Of a stretch of 64,000 bases of DNA, positions 22,089 through 33,346 are shown one piece after another; position 1 is the first letter of the stretch; every line of letters starts with the position of its first letter. The translations under genes and the position numbers were made by a program. The notes under the pieces were generated by a model. It ran no database searches. It was not told the origin of the DNA and saw nothing but the letters and a program-made list of their open reading frames with translations. Source of the DNA: Lepidodermella squamata (Eukaryota > Gastrotricha); the NCBI GenBank assembly GCA_047495785.1, contig JBLDXI010000024.1:1674001-1738000 (forward strand), written 5' to 3'.

Positions 22089-24273
22089 TTATTTGTTGGT
22101 ATCGGTAGATATTTCCTCAATGAAAGAGAGGAATCGGTTGATCCGTGCGAAAGTTATCGGCCTGTTGTACCATCCATTACAACTGGGAATAAATGAAGGA
22201 ACACCAGCCAGTACCCATCCTCCGTTTTCATCAACTTTACAGACTAGAGGGGCACCGATGTCACCAAGACAAGCGTAATTGCGTTGAGGATCATATTTGT
22301 AGTATGGCTGTTCTCTTGCAATTGCGCAGATCTCATTTTCAGTGAGCCGATCCTGTTTCAGAAGAGGAAAGTGACTATACAGGGCAACGCAGAAGTTGTG
22401 CTGAAGACGCAATTCCTACATTTTTGTCATCGTCAGGAATCATTAGGCATTAGGACCAATGGATTTCCTGTTACATACTCTGACACTTCTTCAACTTCAT
22501 ATTACGTGAAAATTCAGAAGTTCATCAGGGAATGGATTGGCTATGTGATTCCTAATGATGGAAAAAATGATGTTAGGAATGGCGTCTTTAACATAACTCC
22601 TGCCTCGCCCTGTAAATATTTGCATCAATAAAATTGAGGTTCCAGCAATATATTTAAGCATTGCTAAAATGTTTTTATTTTGTCGCGAAATTTCGTGCTT
22701 CAGAAAAGTAGGTGATTTGCGCTATGATACAGGACGTTGATACTGGTTCTGCAGACCGTGATATGCCTGCAGTTTACGTATGATCTGCAGACGTAAACTA
22801 ACTCTGGATATCCCAAAATACGCGTAATGGTGAAATCTATCGGTTAGGCATACAATTCTAAGATAATTAAGATAATTAAGATATCAAGGATGGCGCTAAA
22901 CTCGAGAAAGCATATTTTGGTGAGATGGACGCTCAATGTAATGCTGAAACCCCGAATTCAAGGTTTACACCTTTGGCGCAACTAAGGAATACGTTGAACA
23001 ACAAGAAATCGTAAATAGAATAACAATGAAATGAGGAAGCATCAGAGCGTATTATACCTACTTGTATTTCCTGCACGAGAGTCTCGCACCTCTTGCTGCT
23101 GATCGTCGCAACTTTCATTTGTTCCAATTCTTCAGAACCTCGGAGGAAGTCACTAGCTAGGCCAAATCCTGTGACAAAGCACTGATAAGATGAGTTTGGG
23201 CGAAGCCTGGGGGACCTTGTGCGAAGGAAGACGTCTCCGAACAAGCAAGCAGGCTGGATTCGATCGTTAAAAGAGGCCCCGGGAAGCTTCAATACGATGA
23301 CTGCTATTCCCGGTAGAGATTCATATGAATGGGGAGAAACCATGATTTTTTCTGCCGCCAGCATTGCTCCGGTCGTATTCAATTGATGAAGGCCTGCCCT
23401 TATTTCCAACTTTGACGCATTGCGCGGTGTTGAACGAAAACAATTGGCCGAGGTGACAACAAGGCGAGGTGAAATTAAAGCTCCACTGCAAATATGACTG
23501 CCATTGTATCGTATCGAAATATGCCACGGCCATGAGTGAGGTCGGCTCACGACAATTGCGTCGACTTTAGGAATAATGCCGAATATATGACCAAAGTGAC
23601 CGCCACCACTGAACTTATTTGTTTCATGATCTTGCATGACATAATCATAAGAGAAATCACGATTAGCCGCGCGACGAAGCATCTTGCGACTTTTTGAACC
23701 ATTGAGGCCTATAGGTTTTATAACGGGCTTCCCACAATTTAGTTCGTTGCCAGTCCAGCTCGTTGATGATTTGTTGCATCGTATCGGTTCCAAATCAGCT
23801 TTAAAACCATTCACAACCGTCGCGTTGCTGGAGTAACGTCTGAAGATCACAGAAATTTGATTGGTCGATGATTTTATCGGACTGGAGATTGAGGAGTTGC
23901 AGGCCGAAAAAATAAGCTGCTTGGTCCCATTTCCATAGACGTCATAAACTTGTAAGGAATTACTCGAACATTTTTTGCTAGGCGAAATGCCTGAATAGCC
24001 TTTAATACCAGAGATAGTGCGAAGGAGAATACATGAAATTTTACCTGTCAAAGTGAACTCAATGCAGAAACCTTTTGGGTTGGAAAAAGACCACAGAAAA
24101 ATCTCATTTGCAACCCGAAATTGTGGCGCAACATTGCTGTTTGGATAACCAAATGTAATTTTTCGATCGGGATACCCACGTGCATTTCCCACATTAATCT
24201 GGATAGCAAGCAAAAGTGGCAATATTTTGTAATATTTGACCGTAATCATTTCAATTAAAAGCTGGAGATTCAA
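22089..24273 (-). CDS. CUB plus trypsin-fold pseudo-protease
   Basis: Two exons, 24273-23062 and 22352-22089, joined in phase 0. Signal peptide, then a CUB-like domain (residues about 35-165), then a trypsin-fold domain from about residue 235. The catalytic triad is lost at all three sites: the TAAHC His is Asn (VVTSANCF), the DIAL Asp is Gly (PGIAVIVL), and GDSGGPL reads GDIGAPLVC. Paired cysteines of the fold remain, so the protein should fold and be secreted. Serine protease homologues of this kind act elsewhere as cofactors or binders in immune cascades. The next gene is a related paralogue. Either Met near the start could be used; the second begins the best signal peptide. Confidence 0.85.
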
Positions 24274-25048
24274 GCCGGAGACTTAAGTGTTTAGTTCAAG
24301 GTTCAACAAGATCCATCGGGAGCTATAGGTTTGAACGAGCACCATTTGGTATTTGTATAAGCTATTTTCGCAGTTATCGAGTCTGTAGGCGGCCAGATTA
24401 TAGTCATAACAATTGTTTCTATTTGCATGATGCAGTCTCACCCTAAGCAAACACTGCCCCAATATTTTCAAAAGAAAAACTCAATAGTGGAGTATTGACC
24501 ATAAATTTCGGTTTTCTACATAACTTATAGGCATTTAGTAAGGTTAACCAAGGTTTCCAGTTGCTAGTTGAGTAAATCTTCAGGGGAAATGAGGAGAAGA
24601 ACAGGAGTTTTGCTCCGAAATCTAGCTGCTTTCTTTGCCATAAGGCCTGGCAGAAGATTATAAGGCTCTTTCGTTATATTTCGGACGCCGAATCATGTGC
24701 AATCAGCAGTTATAAATAGCTTTTTTAGCTGGATCGACCACGTGACCAAAATTTCAATTATGTTTCCAGGTCAAATTGTCACTCCTGCTCGGTCCAGCGG
24801 TTCAGTTAAATTCGAGACTCAGCTCTCTCTATTCAAGCGAGCGGCGGGCTGTTTCATTGCGGAGAATGACCATCTTTTGTCTTGTTTTCACGCGTTCCAA
24901 TAAAACTATCATCAAAATACACGCGACATTCATATGCTACCCTCCCGCTACATCTGCCATTTTCAATATAAATTCTCTATTGTATCACAAAAATTATTTT
25001 TGCGAAACAAAATACAGAATAAAACTTCATACTTTAGATAAAAGCATC
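24274..25048. other. Gap between pseudo-protease and peptide candidate
   Basis: About 770 bp. The frame of the peptide candidate is open from 24776, but the upstream part lacks secretion features or family similarity. It probably holds promoters. Confidence 0.35.
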
Positions 25049-25357
25049 ATGCTTTCGATTCCAAGCAGCCTTTTATTTTTCACCAGCAAAGGAGGAATTA
25101 TTAAGCAATCGAAGCATCGGACTATCGCACTGGCAATTGGCTCGATTTTTCTCTTCAGCACCCTAAGCGGACCGATTTATAGTCAATCGATGTCGAAAGG
25201 CCACAAGTCTTTTCACTGTCCGGTTCGTGAATCGATTATCGATTATTAGGCAATTTCAATTCTGTTTATTCTTTTCAAGAATTCACCAACTCACAGGCGA
25301 CAATGCGATACCGTGGCGTCCGGTTACACCTGGCGCGATTTTTGCGATAGGCCTTGA
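25049..25357 (+). CDS. Candidate small secreted Cys-containing peptide precursor
   Basis: Two predicted exons, 25049-25222 and 25280-25357, flank a 57-bp GT-AG intron with a CTTTTCAAG acceptor; both are phase 0. The 83-residue product has a basic N-terminus, a hydrophobic segment (TIALAIGSIFLFSTLSG), then a tail with three Cys: SFHCP, a dibasic-like HRR, and QCDTVASGYTWRDFCDRP. Processing after RR would leave a Gln-led peptide with two Cys 13 residues apart, as in disulfide-looped peptide hormones. No family recognised. Without the splice the frame stops at 25249, so the model rests on the intron. Confidence 0.35.
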
Positions 25358-25623
25358 AATTCAACTGAACCTAACCCTTGATCAGCACCGTGATCGCCTG
25401 ACACTTCACTCGTTCGATTGTTGTTACTCTTATTTTTGAAGCTGCTATCGGCCGGAGCAAATTGAAACGATGATCTACTCTAAATGTCGATCCTGACATT
25501 CAATTTTTATTTTTATAAATGCGTAATAAACAGTCGTTGTTACAATTTAGTGCATGTAATATTCCATGGTGTGAATATCCAAAGTAAGAAATGTGAACAA
25601 ACAATGCAAGTGTGGCAGTGATT

Positions 25624-27095
25624 TTAGATGGTGCCTTCAATAATTGAGCTAATGAAGTGAGAGAACTTGCCGAGTCGCGTAAATATGCCCACGTTTTTTT
25701 GGCGGTCGGAATAGCGAGAAAAGATTCCCATCAATTCCCAACGCCCATTTTCCGCTTTTGTCCTGCATAGCAACGGGTTTCCTGTTTCGCCAACTTCGCG
25801 AAGACGGGAACTTGCAGCGCAGATCAAGTTTTGTGAGATGCCATCCTATATGGAAATAACATGTACCTTTCAAACGATAATTTCAATATCAAAAATAACC
25901 TCAGTTCTATAGCTATAGCCTCTGTTCGCCTTAGTGCATTCTTCGGGGCTCAATGTTTGAACACGAGTTTGCGATAATTCTTTTTCAAAATAATAACCGA
26001 ATCCAATTACGAAGCAAATTGAATTATTTTTAGGAATGCTGTTGACTTTAGCAGGCAAACAAACCGGTTGTATGATATCATTATATGAGAACCATGGAGG
26101 AAGAATTCGAATTACAGCTATATCATGAGCCGCGTCAACTCTGCCTTTCCGATATAAGTTGCGGTTGTAGCAAATGCGTTGAACTGGCTGCTTCGACGTT
26201 CTTTCGCTCAAATATTTTTCAAGGTGAATACCGGCCCATATTTCGTAATCCTCCGGATCTGCTGTTGATGAAGCGAAACAATTTGCTGCAGTTATGACAT
26301 GACGCCTAGAAACCAATGTTCCTCCGCAAACGTGGCTGCCATTGAACCGAACAGATACATACCATGGCCAAGAGTGAGGACGGGCGAAATATCCACCTAC
26401 TAACCTACCGTCGATTTTCATCGTTTCATCATATAGGTCGTAATCACGAGGTTTATCAGGTTGCCGTTTGACTCGGTTCACTCTGTTCAGCTGATAATCC
26501 ATTCCGTCGTATGGCTCAATTATAGGCTTGCCGCATGATTCCTCGAATTCATTAGACCAACTCGTTGCATTGCGGTATTTCGAAGAATTATTGGAGCAAT
26601 TTTCGTGAATCAACTCAGCTCGAAACGCCATTGGCCCAGCGGAGTTGGAAAATTGCGGAGTTTTAAATTCGACGAGTAATCCGGTATTGGGTGGTAGAAA
26701 AATCGGCGGTTCCGGTGTAGGAATAGAATCGCACGCTTTAAAGATAAGCTTATCTAGTCGATGAATTGGACCCTCGTAAACTCTTGCGTAAACTGACAAC
26801 CAGCCTCGCGAGCAACAGCCATTTTCTCCATCAATATCTAGGTCTGAAAATTGAGCAATAAAATAACTGAAGATTTTACTAAAAACTTTCAGTCCTTACT
26901 TAGTAATTTGAAGCTAACGCAAACATCGGATGAATTATCGACCTGGAAACTCCACGAGAAACGGCGAGAAGCTTGGTAAGATTCATTTCCAATCGGATAT
27001 TCAATCAGTACCCGCTTACCGATGTAGCTACCCAAGCTTGGCAACAAAAATTGGAGTACAATTATTGATAGACTGCAGATGAACGAATACCACAT
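25624..27095 (-). CDS. CUB plus trypsin-fold pseudo-protease (second paralogue)
   Basis: Three exons, 27095-26900, 26843-25900 and 25845-25624; phases agree and give 453 residues. Signal peptide, CUB-like domain split by the first intron, then the trypsin fold. The catalytic His is Asn (VITAANCF), the Asp remains (AAHDIAVIRI), and GDSGGP reads GETGNPLLC with Thr for Ser. It shares RPHSWPW.(V/I)S.R(F/Y)NGSH with the paralogue at 22-24 kb, and an intron at the same place before the last exon. Likely secreted binding or cofactor protein without proteolytic activity. Confidence 0.87.
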
Positions 27096-27641
27096 CGTCT
27101 CATGAAATTCTCAGTGATGCATATGCAAAAGTCCAAAGATTTTGGAGCGCCGTATGTAGAAATCCATGCATCACCTGGGTTTTACTGTCAGCATAAGTAA
27201 TACGTAAGATGTCAGCTGGAAATTCTGGAATTTGCTTTGCAGTGCTGTAGTAAAAAGTAAAAGTGTGGCGAATGGAGACTCGGCAGGCTGGCTCCAACAA
27301 TTCATATATTACGGATACAGCATTGTTTTCTATTTCATTGTCTTCTCATTGGGATCGATAACATAGTAATTCGAACATCGAACGAAGCGGGCTCGACTGA
27401 AGTTGGATATGGCCAATGAGCGACTATAGAAACTTTTATCAGGTCATCGCCAACGAAAGATAACAGTGGAAAAATAAAATTGATTGATATTGAGTGAATA
27501 TTTCATCCAAAAATCAGTCTATAATTTAATACCTTGGTCGGAATAAAATAACGTCCATTAATTCTAATAAAATTCTTTCAAAAATTCAAAAATTAATTAA
27601 ATTAATTAAAAAAAATTAAAAAAAAATGAAGGAGCTCTTAA
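27096..27641. other. Gap upstream of pseudo-protease
   Basis: AT-rich; nothing recognised beyond low-complexity AATTAA runs at 27590-27625 that precede the MITE. Confidence 0.4.
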
Positions 27642-28598
27642 AGGTGGATTCACTAATGTGCGAATTTTCGGATACGAATATTTCGCATACGACCGTCGCA
27701 CTGTCGGGTGCGAAAATCGCATCGTTGTTCATATTCTATCCGACGTTGTCGCGTGTCGTACCGTCGCATCACCGTTTCGTACGACAGTCGCGCCGAGTGT
27801 TCATAAACGCTAGTCAGAGAACAATGTGCGCGTGCGACAAGATTCGACTAGGGCGCGCGCACTGAAACAATGGATTTTGTCGCATGGACCTGGCCTGTCG
27901 CATCGCACGCGCGATTTTGGTGGAATTTCGCGTGTGCGACACGACAGCTTAGAATCGTCCGACAGCAGATAAAACAACGTCCTAGTTCGGTCCACTTCAA
28001 GCGCGCAATCGAAGTATAACAGTGGACAGTGGACTTGTGCGCGAAACCTGGAGGAATAGACAACGCACTATATAAGCACTCTATAAGGCGCGAAACACCA
28101 CATCAAAATTTTTAACAAAACGGTGGCCGCGCGCACTAATGTCAAAAGGCTAATTTCGAAAACAATAGCGGCTTTTATACCAAATTAAAACTGAAACAAT
28201 TCTCTATCAAATGACCACGAATTTCATCCTTAATAAATTTAAATAAAAAAGTTGTTAGCGCCCTCAATAGTCCGCGAGGTGGTGCCGTGCTAGGTGAAAA
28301 TAATTAAATTATCAAATTTCGATGAAAATACGCGGAAATAGGGTAACTGATGTCGAAAATAACGATTTTTCTGGTTAAAAACTTAGTTGGACAAGTTTTT
28401 TGCAAATTTGGTTTCCTTTCATATAAAAATTAGCCGCGCGCGACACTGTCTCATCGCCCGCGCGTGTCATTGTTTTGTGCGCATACGACTGTGACTATCC
28501 CTCGGCTGTCGTCCGCGGATTTGATGCGACAGAGCTGCGACTGTCGCATGCGACGGTACGACACGTGTCGTACCTGTCGCACATTAGTGAATCCACCT
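27642..28598. mobile_element. Non-autonomous DNA element (MITE), TAA target duplication
   Basis: Terminal inverted repeats start AGGTGGATTCACTAATGTGC at 27642 and mirror it at 28598. TAA flanks both ends (27639-27641 and 28599-28601). The interior is rich in GTCGCA/TGCGAC words in both orientations and contains no transposase frame. A 3-bp TAA duplication fits the PIF/Harbinger superfamily; the TIR differs from that of the full element at 31.9 kb, so it is a different family. Confidence 0.82.
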
Positions 28599-29656
28599 TA
28601 AGGCATGATTTTCCGGAATCACAGGTTATTAATTTCAAGTAAAAGTAATAACTATTTTTATCGCTTTTTATCGTTGATTTGTTGGGGCCTGTTGGGGCCT
28701 GAGTCCGAATTTGTCCGAATTTTGTGAGACGAATTCGGGCGGGTAACGGTGATTTACCACTCCGCAGTCGTGCCGCTCTAAAACGTGCTCGCATCCGTCG
28801 TTCAATGCAAGTTCAAAAAATAATAACGGATCTCGTATCGTTGCCATTTGACCGCCAGGATTGGGGCGCTGGATTTACAAATCGGGTAGGGTGTTGGTTG
28901 TAAGACGGTCGAAGTCCGGCGGCCCAAGCCCGACAGCCCGAGTGCGGTGCGCTTTGCGAAAAATTCATTGCTTAAAATTTGAGTATTTATAAATCTGCTT
29001 ACGTCGACTTTCTCTCTCTTTTCAGCTTTTATTCAGTTTGAATCAGCATTTATTAGGCAATTCAAATTTTTGTTTATTAGGTACCATTTTTTCTCCTTTA
29101 AAATCAACAGAGATAAAGGGAGATCAGTCGATAAATATGTAAGCGATAAGCCGCCCAATATCACAAATGCGGCGATAAGGGCGCCGCCGCTAGGGCGGCA
29201 AAAGACAAATACGCGCAATGTCCTTATAGAGTGCCAAATCGAGACAAAAAGGCGCCGCTTATCGGGTCTCATTTTCACTCAACTTTGAACTGATGTCGTA
29301 ATCCGAACAATGAAAGAAGAGGAGCCGGTTATCTAGGACAAAGGGTCTGCGTCATCTAATATCTAAGTAATAGGTGTTTTTGGAAGATAACGGGCTAAGA
29401 TATACGTGATAACAACATTACGTAAACAAACAAAAGTTTCTTGAGAAGCTACTTTGCAAAATGATAAGAAACCAGCATGTTGCGCAATCAAGGGTTAATA
29501 TAACCACCCTCAATTCTGCCCCAACGTATAACCTATAATCTCCAAATTCCGGGCACTCTAGGCCATTTTCAGAGCATTTTAGGTCTGCCCCTCCTAGATA
29601 GACACCTTTTATGACCAAATTAATTTTGTTTTATGCGCTTATAGAACTTATTCATT
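28599..29656. other. Gap upstream of the alpha-kinase gene
   Basis: About 1 kb with no supported gene. A GC-rich patch with GGCGCCGCC and AGGGCGGC words lies at 29150-29260. Confidence 0.4.
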
Positions 29657-30759
29657 ATGGGTGGAACATACTCTCACGAAACTTTGTATTCAAGCAACAC
29701 GGACAAAAATGGAGACAGCTATTATGCCACTTTTGACACTGGAGTGTTCGCCCAAGGATCATTCCGCTACGCTTTTAAAGGAAATTTCAAAGGTCGTGGT
29801 GGGACTTACAAAGGACCATGTGTAGTAAAGGCTTTCAAGAAGAATTCTCCAAAGGTTTTCGACGCCTGGGTTCCTGACTTGAAGGTAGCGGAAAAAGCCT
29901 TGAAGTTTGCTAAGCATTTCAATGAAACCGCTTTGCCCAGGTTGAATTGTGAGCCAAAGCGTTCTATTGACGTGATGATACCTTTAATTTGTAAAATGGA
30001 GGCGTGGCTTGGTGGATTTTACTTCCTATGGGCATTTGGTGGCGATGATACCTATGTTAAGATCGGAGAATACGTTGCTGTAGAGCCGTTTCTTGAAGGT
30101 GAATACCTAAAATTCAACAGCAATGGCGGCTATGAAGTTTCGGGAAACGTTTCCAAGTTGATGCCAGCATTCACCCATTGGACGTTCGAGCAAAGCCAAC
30201 ACACTTTCATGATTAACGATCTTCAAGGTAAGCTCAACATAATTTTTATTTTTATTTTTATAAAGAGATATATATATATATATATACCGTTTTATTGATT
30301 TTCGACCCAACCAATGCTCTTAAATTTTTCTGCACTTTTCTTCACTGAAGTAAGGGACTTTCGCCATACCAATTTCGTATTCTTTCGTATTTTTTCGTAT
30401 TTTTCGTATTCGGTCATTTCGTGGATTATAGTAGACTAATATAATTTAATCTATCGCATTCAGGTGTGAAAGCCGATGACAAGTATTTGCTAACCGACCC
30501 GATGGTTCACTCGGTTGAACGTTTATATCGGCGATGCGAAGCAGATCTTGGCATCGTAGGCATGGAAATGGTGATGAAGGCGCATCGTTGCAACGTGATA
30601 TGTGAACAACTCGGCTTGCCAAAACATAATTTACCATATCAGCCTGGCAAGAAGAGGACAAGCTACAATTTCGACTTGACGTTCGAAGAGCAAGAACGTA
30701 ACCGATTACAACGGTCACCTTACTTCAGAGTTGGACAAATGCCGGCGATTTTTGAATGA
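29657..30759 (+). CDS. Atypical alpha-kinase (eEF2K/Myosin-heavy-chain-kinase type domain)
   Basis: Two exons, 29657-30227 and 30464-30759, give 288 residues. Almost the whole protein is one alpha-kinase domain: GSFRYAFKG near the start, the ATP-site lysine in CVVKAFKK, EPFLEGEYLKFNSNGG, AFTHWTFEQS, catalytic-loop DLQGV, LTDPMVHS, and the zinc-site HRCNVICEQLGL near the end. Other alpha-kinases usually carry extra repeats or a channel; here there is none. The N-terminus MGGTYSHE fits the N-myristoylation pattern (Gly2, Ser6), which would place it at a membrane. Substrate unknown. Confidence 0.88.
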
Positions 30760-31879
30760 ACCAAAATATACCTACGACACATTGCATGCATTTATAGTAT
30801 AAAAGAATCGTTTTTCTCCGTCATTTGGAAAAAACTTCGATATTATTCATTTCTGATTCGTATCATCTACTTCTCAGTACACATACTCATGATCTAAAAT
30901 TTAGGTATTGTTCTCAACTTTCATTTTTACCAACGATTGCCCGATAATATTTCGCTTGTCTAATTCCTCCAATTGTGAAAAAATCAAATGATGCTCAAAA
31001 GGAAAAAGTGCTTGCAATCAAAGACATGACCTAGGGGCCTTTGTATATGTAGCTTTGTATTATGTTGTACCTATGCTTTACGTTTATTATTCATATTAAA
31101 TTTTCCTTAAATAAATCTTTTTGCGAAAATGGATATAATTAATATAATCATATTTTTTTATTGGAAAACGCGTGAAAACGACGCAAATGTAGATGGCCGC
31201 ATTCTCCAGAAAAAACAATGCGGCCTTCCTGAAAATGGAGCCGAGCCTGGAGTTTAACCGATAAGAGATAAGAGAATAAATTCATTTTGAATTTCAATTG
31301 AAATTTTGCCGCGTGATCATCGATCGAGCTGACAAGCTCGTGTGGGTGCTTCCCATTTGCCCGCAGCCAATTCGCCCGGACTCCCCGGGGTCTAGCCTAC
31401 CGCCACTTGAAACGCTCGAGCCTCCGGGAATAATGATATCACCCATACATCGCCCAGGGTGAAAAGCGTGGGTCGTTCGCAACTCGATAGGCAATCCTTC
31501 GAAAAACAATTCAAATAAATCCGAGTCCGACGATATCGATCACCTGCTGGACATTTTTGCCGCTGCCAAAGATGAAAATGAGAATAACGACCCGAATATT
31601 GCGAAATTTAGCCTCCTAGATGGGACATTCAAAACTGCTCAAGGGGATGATTATTTCTGAAATCAACCTGTGAATCTTGAAAGGTCTAAGACCATGCTAC
31701 TCTACAAGATCGGAGTGTAAAAAAAATGCGAATAATTTCGGAGCAGGCGTGGTGATTAGTGACCTTTAACCTTTCAGTATTGTCATGTCTTGTCTTAGGG
31801 CCGATAAATAAAGAACGGGTCCACGCGGACACAATTTTCACGTGAATTGAACTGTAATCGTCACGCCGCCGATTTTTAA
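30760..31879. other. Alpha-kinase 3' flank with an unassigned open stretch
   Basis: AAATAAAT near 31110 is a possible poly(A) signal. On the plus strand about 31466-31660 is open and reads SESDDIDHLLDIFAAAKD, then DGTFKTAQGDDYF and a stop. It is coding-like but has no start, recognisable family or neighbours; probably a relic exon. Confidence 0.35.
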
Positions 31880-32228
31880 TGCTGGATTTATAAACGACTT
31901 CGGACGGCCATCCGAAGTTCGGACGGCCGAAGTTGCGTAATACGCTCCGAAGTTGGGCGCGCGCACGTCCGAAGAACGAGATCGTCATTTATAAACGCGC
32001 ACAACTTCGGACGACGCGAGCGACGCGAGAACAATAGGGCGCGCCGAAGTATCCGAAGTGCGAGAACAATAGACTTCGGACCGCCGTGCTTCGGACAGGC
32101 CGTACGAAGCGTCCGAATCCGAAGAGCCGAAGTTACACGCAATACAAAGCCAGTCACTCATTTTAATTACCGCAATATACGTTTTAATTATCGCAAACAA
32201 AATAAACAAAAAGCGCCTTAAAACATGT

Positions 32229-33346
32229 TTATTTCAGCTTGTGCCTAATAACATCAAGAATATCGAAGGTTAGCAAAGAAATTTCAGAGGGAGAAAGAGT
32301 CGAATGTTCAATCACAGATAAAACAGTTGAAAAATGTTCGTTGATAATGCGGCGCCGTTCACTAACGGCCGGCTGTTCAGTCGCGACAAGAGTCTGCATA
32401 ATGGCCGCGATGTTGGGATCGACGCCGTTGTCGCTGTTGCTGCCCGCCTTCCGCTTCCTCGAACCGGCCGGTGTCGGAGTTGAAGCGGCCGAAGCGGGTG
32501 TTGAGCCGGAAGTTGATACTTGAGTTGCTTGACTTTCGAGGAAGGGTAGATCGTCATCGGGCGCGGGTGTGCTTGCACCGGAACTCGGCACGGACGCAGC
32601 CGAATCAGGCCTTGCACGCGGATCACCGGGTAAGTTCGACTTGGTGCTGTAAAAAAATAAGAAAAAAAATTAGAAAAAAATTATTAAAACAAAATTATCA
32701 AAATTATCAAATTAACACACCTTGTTTTGTAAATGATTGTGTCAGCCAAGAAGGTCATTGCCAAGTAATACGGAAACCCGCCCGACTTCGATTCGTCGGG
32801 GTTGGCGGCGGAACCGCTGGCCGTGCGCGTCTTGTGAGCTTTCGAGAACCGGTCGCGTAGATCGTTGCAAATGTCGCAGACGTCTTTGGCGGTGTACGGT
32901 CGCGACGGCTCCTTCGAAGTGGCCGGCATCCAGGGCAGACGAACAGCCAGCTCATTCCACAGCTTCGACCTGTGAACGCTGTCCTTGTAGAGAGCGTCCT
33001 TCGTGTTCCAGAGCGGCGGGTGGTATTTAACGAAATTGATGATGTCGATATTGACGGCGTGCTTGTGTTCGGGTAGACTCAGCACCGGCGACGAAATAGT
33101 CGAATGGCTGGCCTCGGCTTGCTTGGCAGGGTGGTACGACAGCGACTGGCTCGACTGTGGATAAGACGGCTGGCTCGGCTGTGAGTAGGGCGGCTGACTG
33201 CTCGAAATTTGCGAAAAAACCGGCTGGGTGTTCGGAATCGGCGAATAAACAGGCTGGCTGTCATCGAACTGACCCGAGACTTGCTCCGCTTGGCTTGAGC
33301 TTTTGCCGTTTTGCTGCGGTGCTGTTGACGGGAAACACTGCTCCAT
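32229..33346 (-). CDS. MADF-type DNA-binding accessory protein of the Harbinger element
   Basis: Exons 33346-32721 and 32646-32229 give about 347 residues. A Gln/Ser/Pro-rich repeat region (SQPxYSQ units) is followed by a MADF domain (INFVKYHPPLWNTKDALYKD ...), a low-complexity Ser/Thr/Pro linker with a KRKAG basic patch, and a C-terminal helix resembling a BESS-type interaction motif. In Harbinger elements the second protein helps the nuclease reach DNA. The first 16 codons are antisense to conserved nuclease codons, so the true start may be further in. Confidence 0.75.

Noticed and set aside
27848-28063. Small open frames in the 27.6-28.6 kb element
   Set aside because: They arise from TCGCA word repeats inside a non-autonomous element; no transposase motif.
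27638-28601. piggyBac-type insertion (TTAA target) for the 27.6-kb element
   Set aside because: TTAA does not fit both ends with equal TIR starts, whereas TAA with AGGTGG/CCACCT does.
30265-30290. TA dinucleotide run as a possible regulatory element
   Set aside because: A plain microsatellite in the alpha-kinase intron.
32471-33030. Arg/Ser-rich plus-strand frames opposite the MADF gene
   Set aside because: Antisense translations of GC-rich coding sequence; no motif, and the minus-strand model has a splice and a domain.
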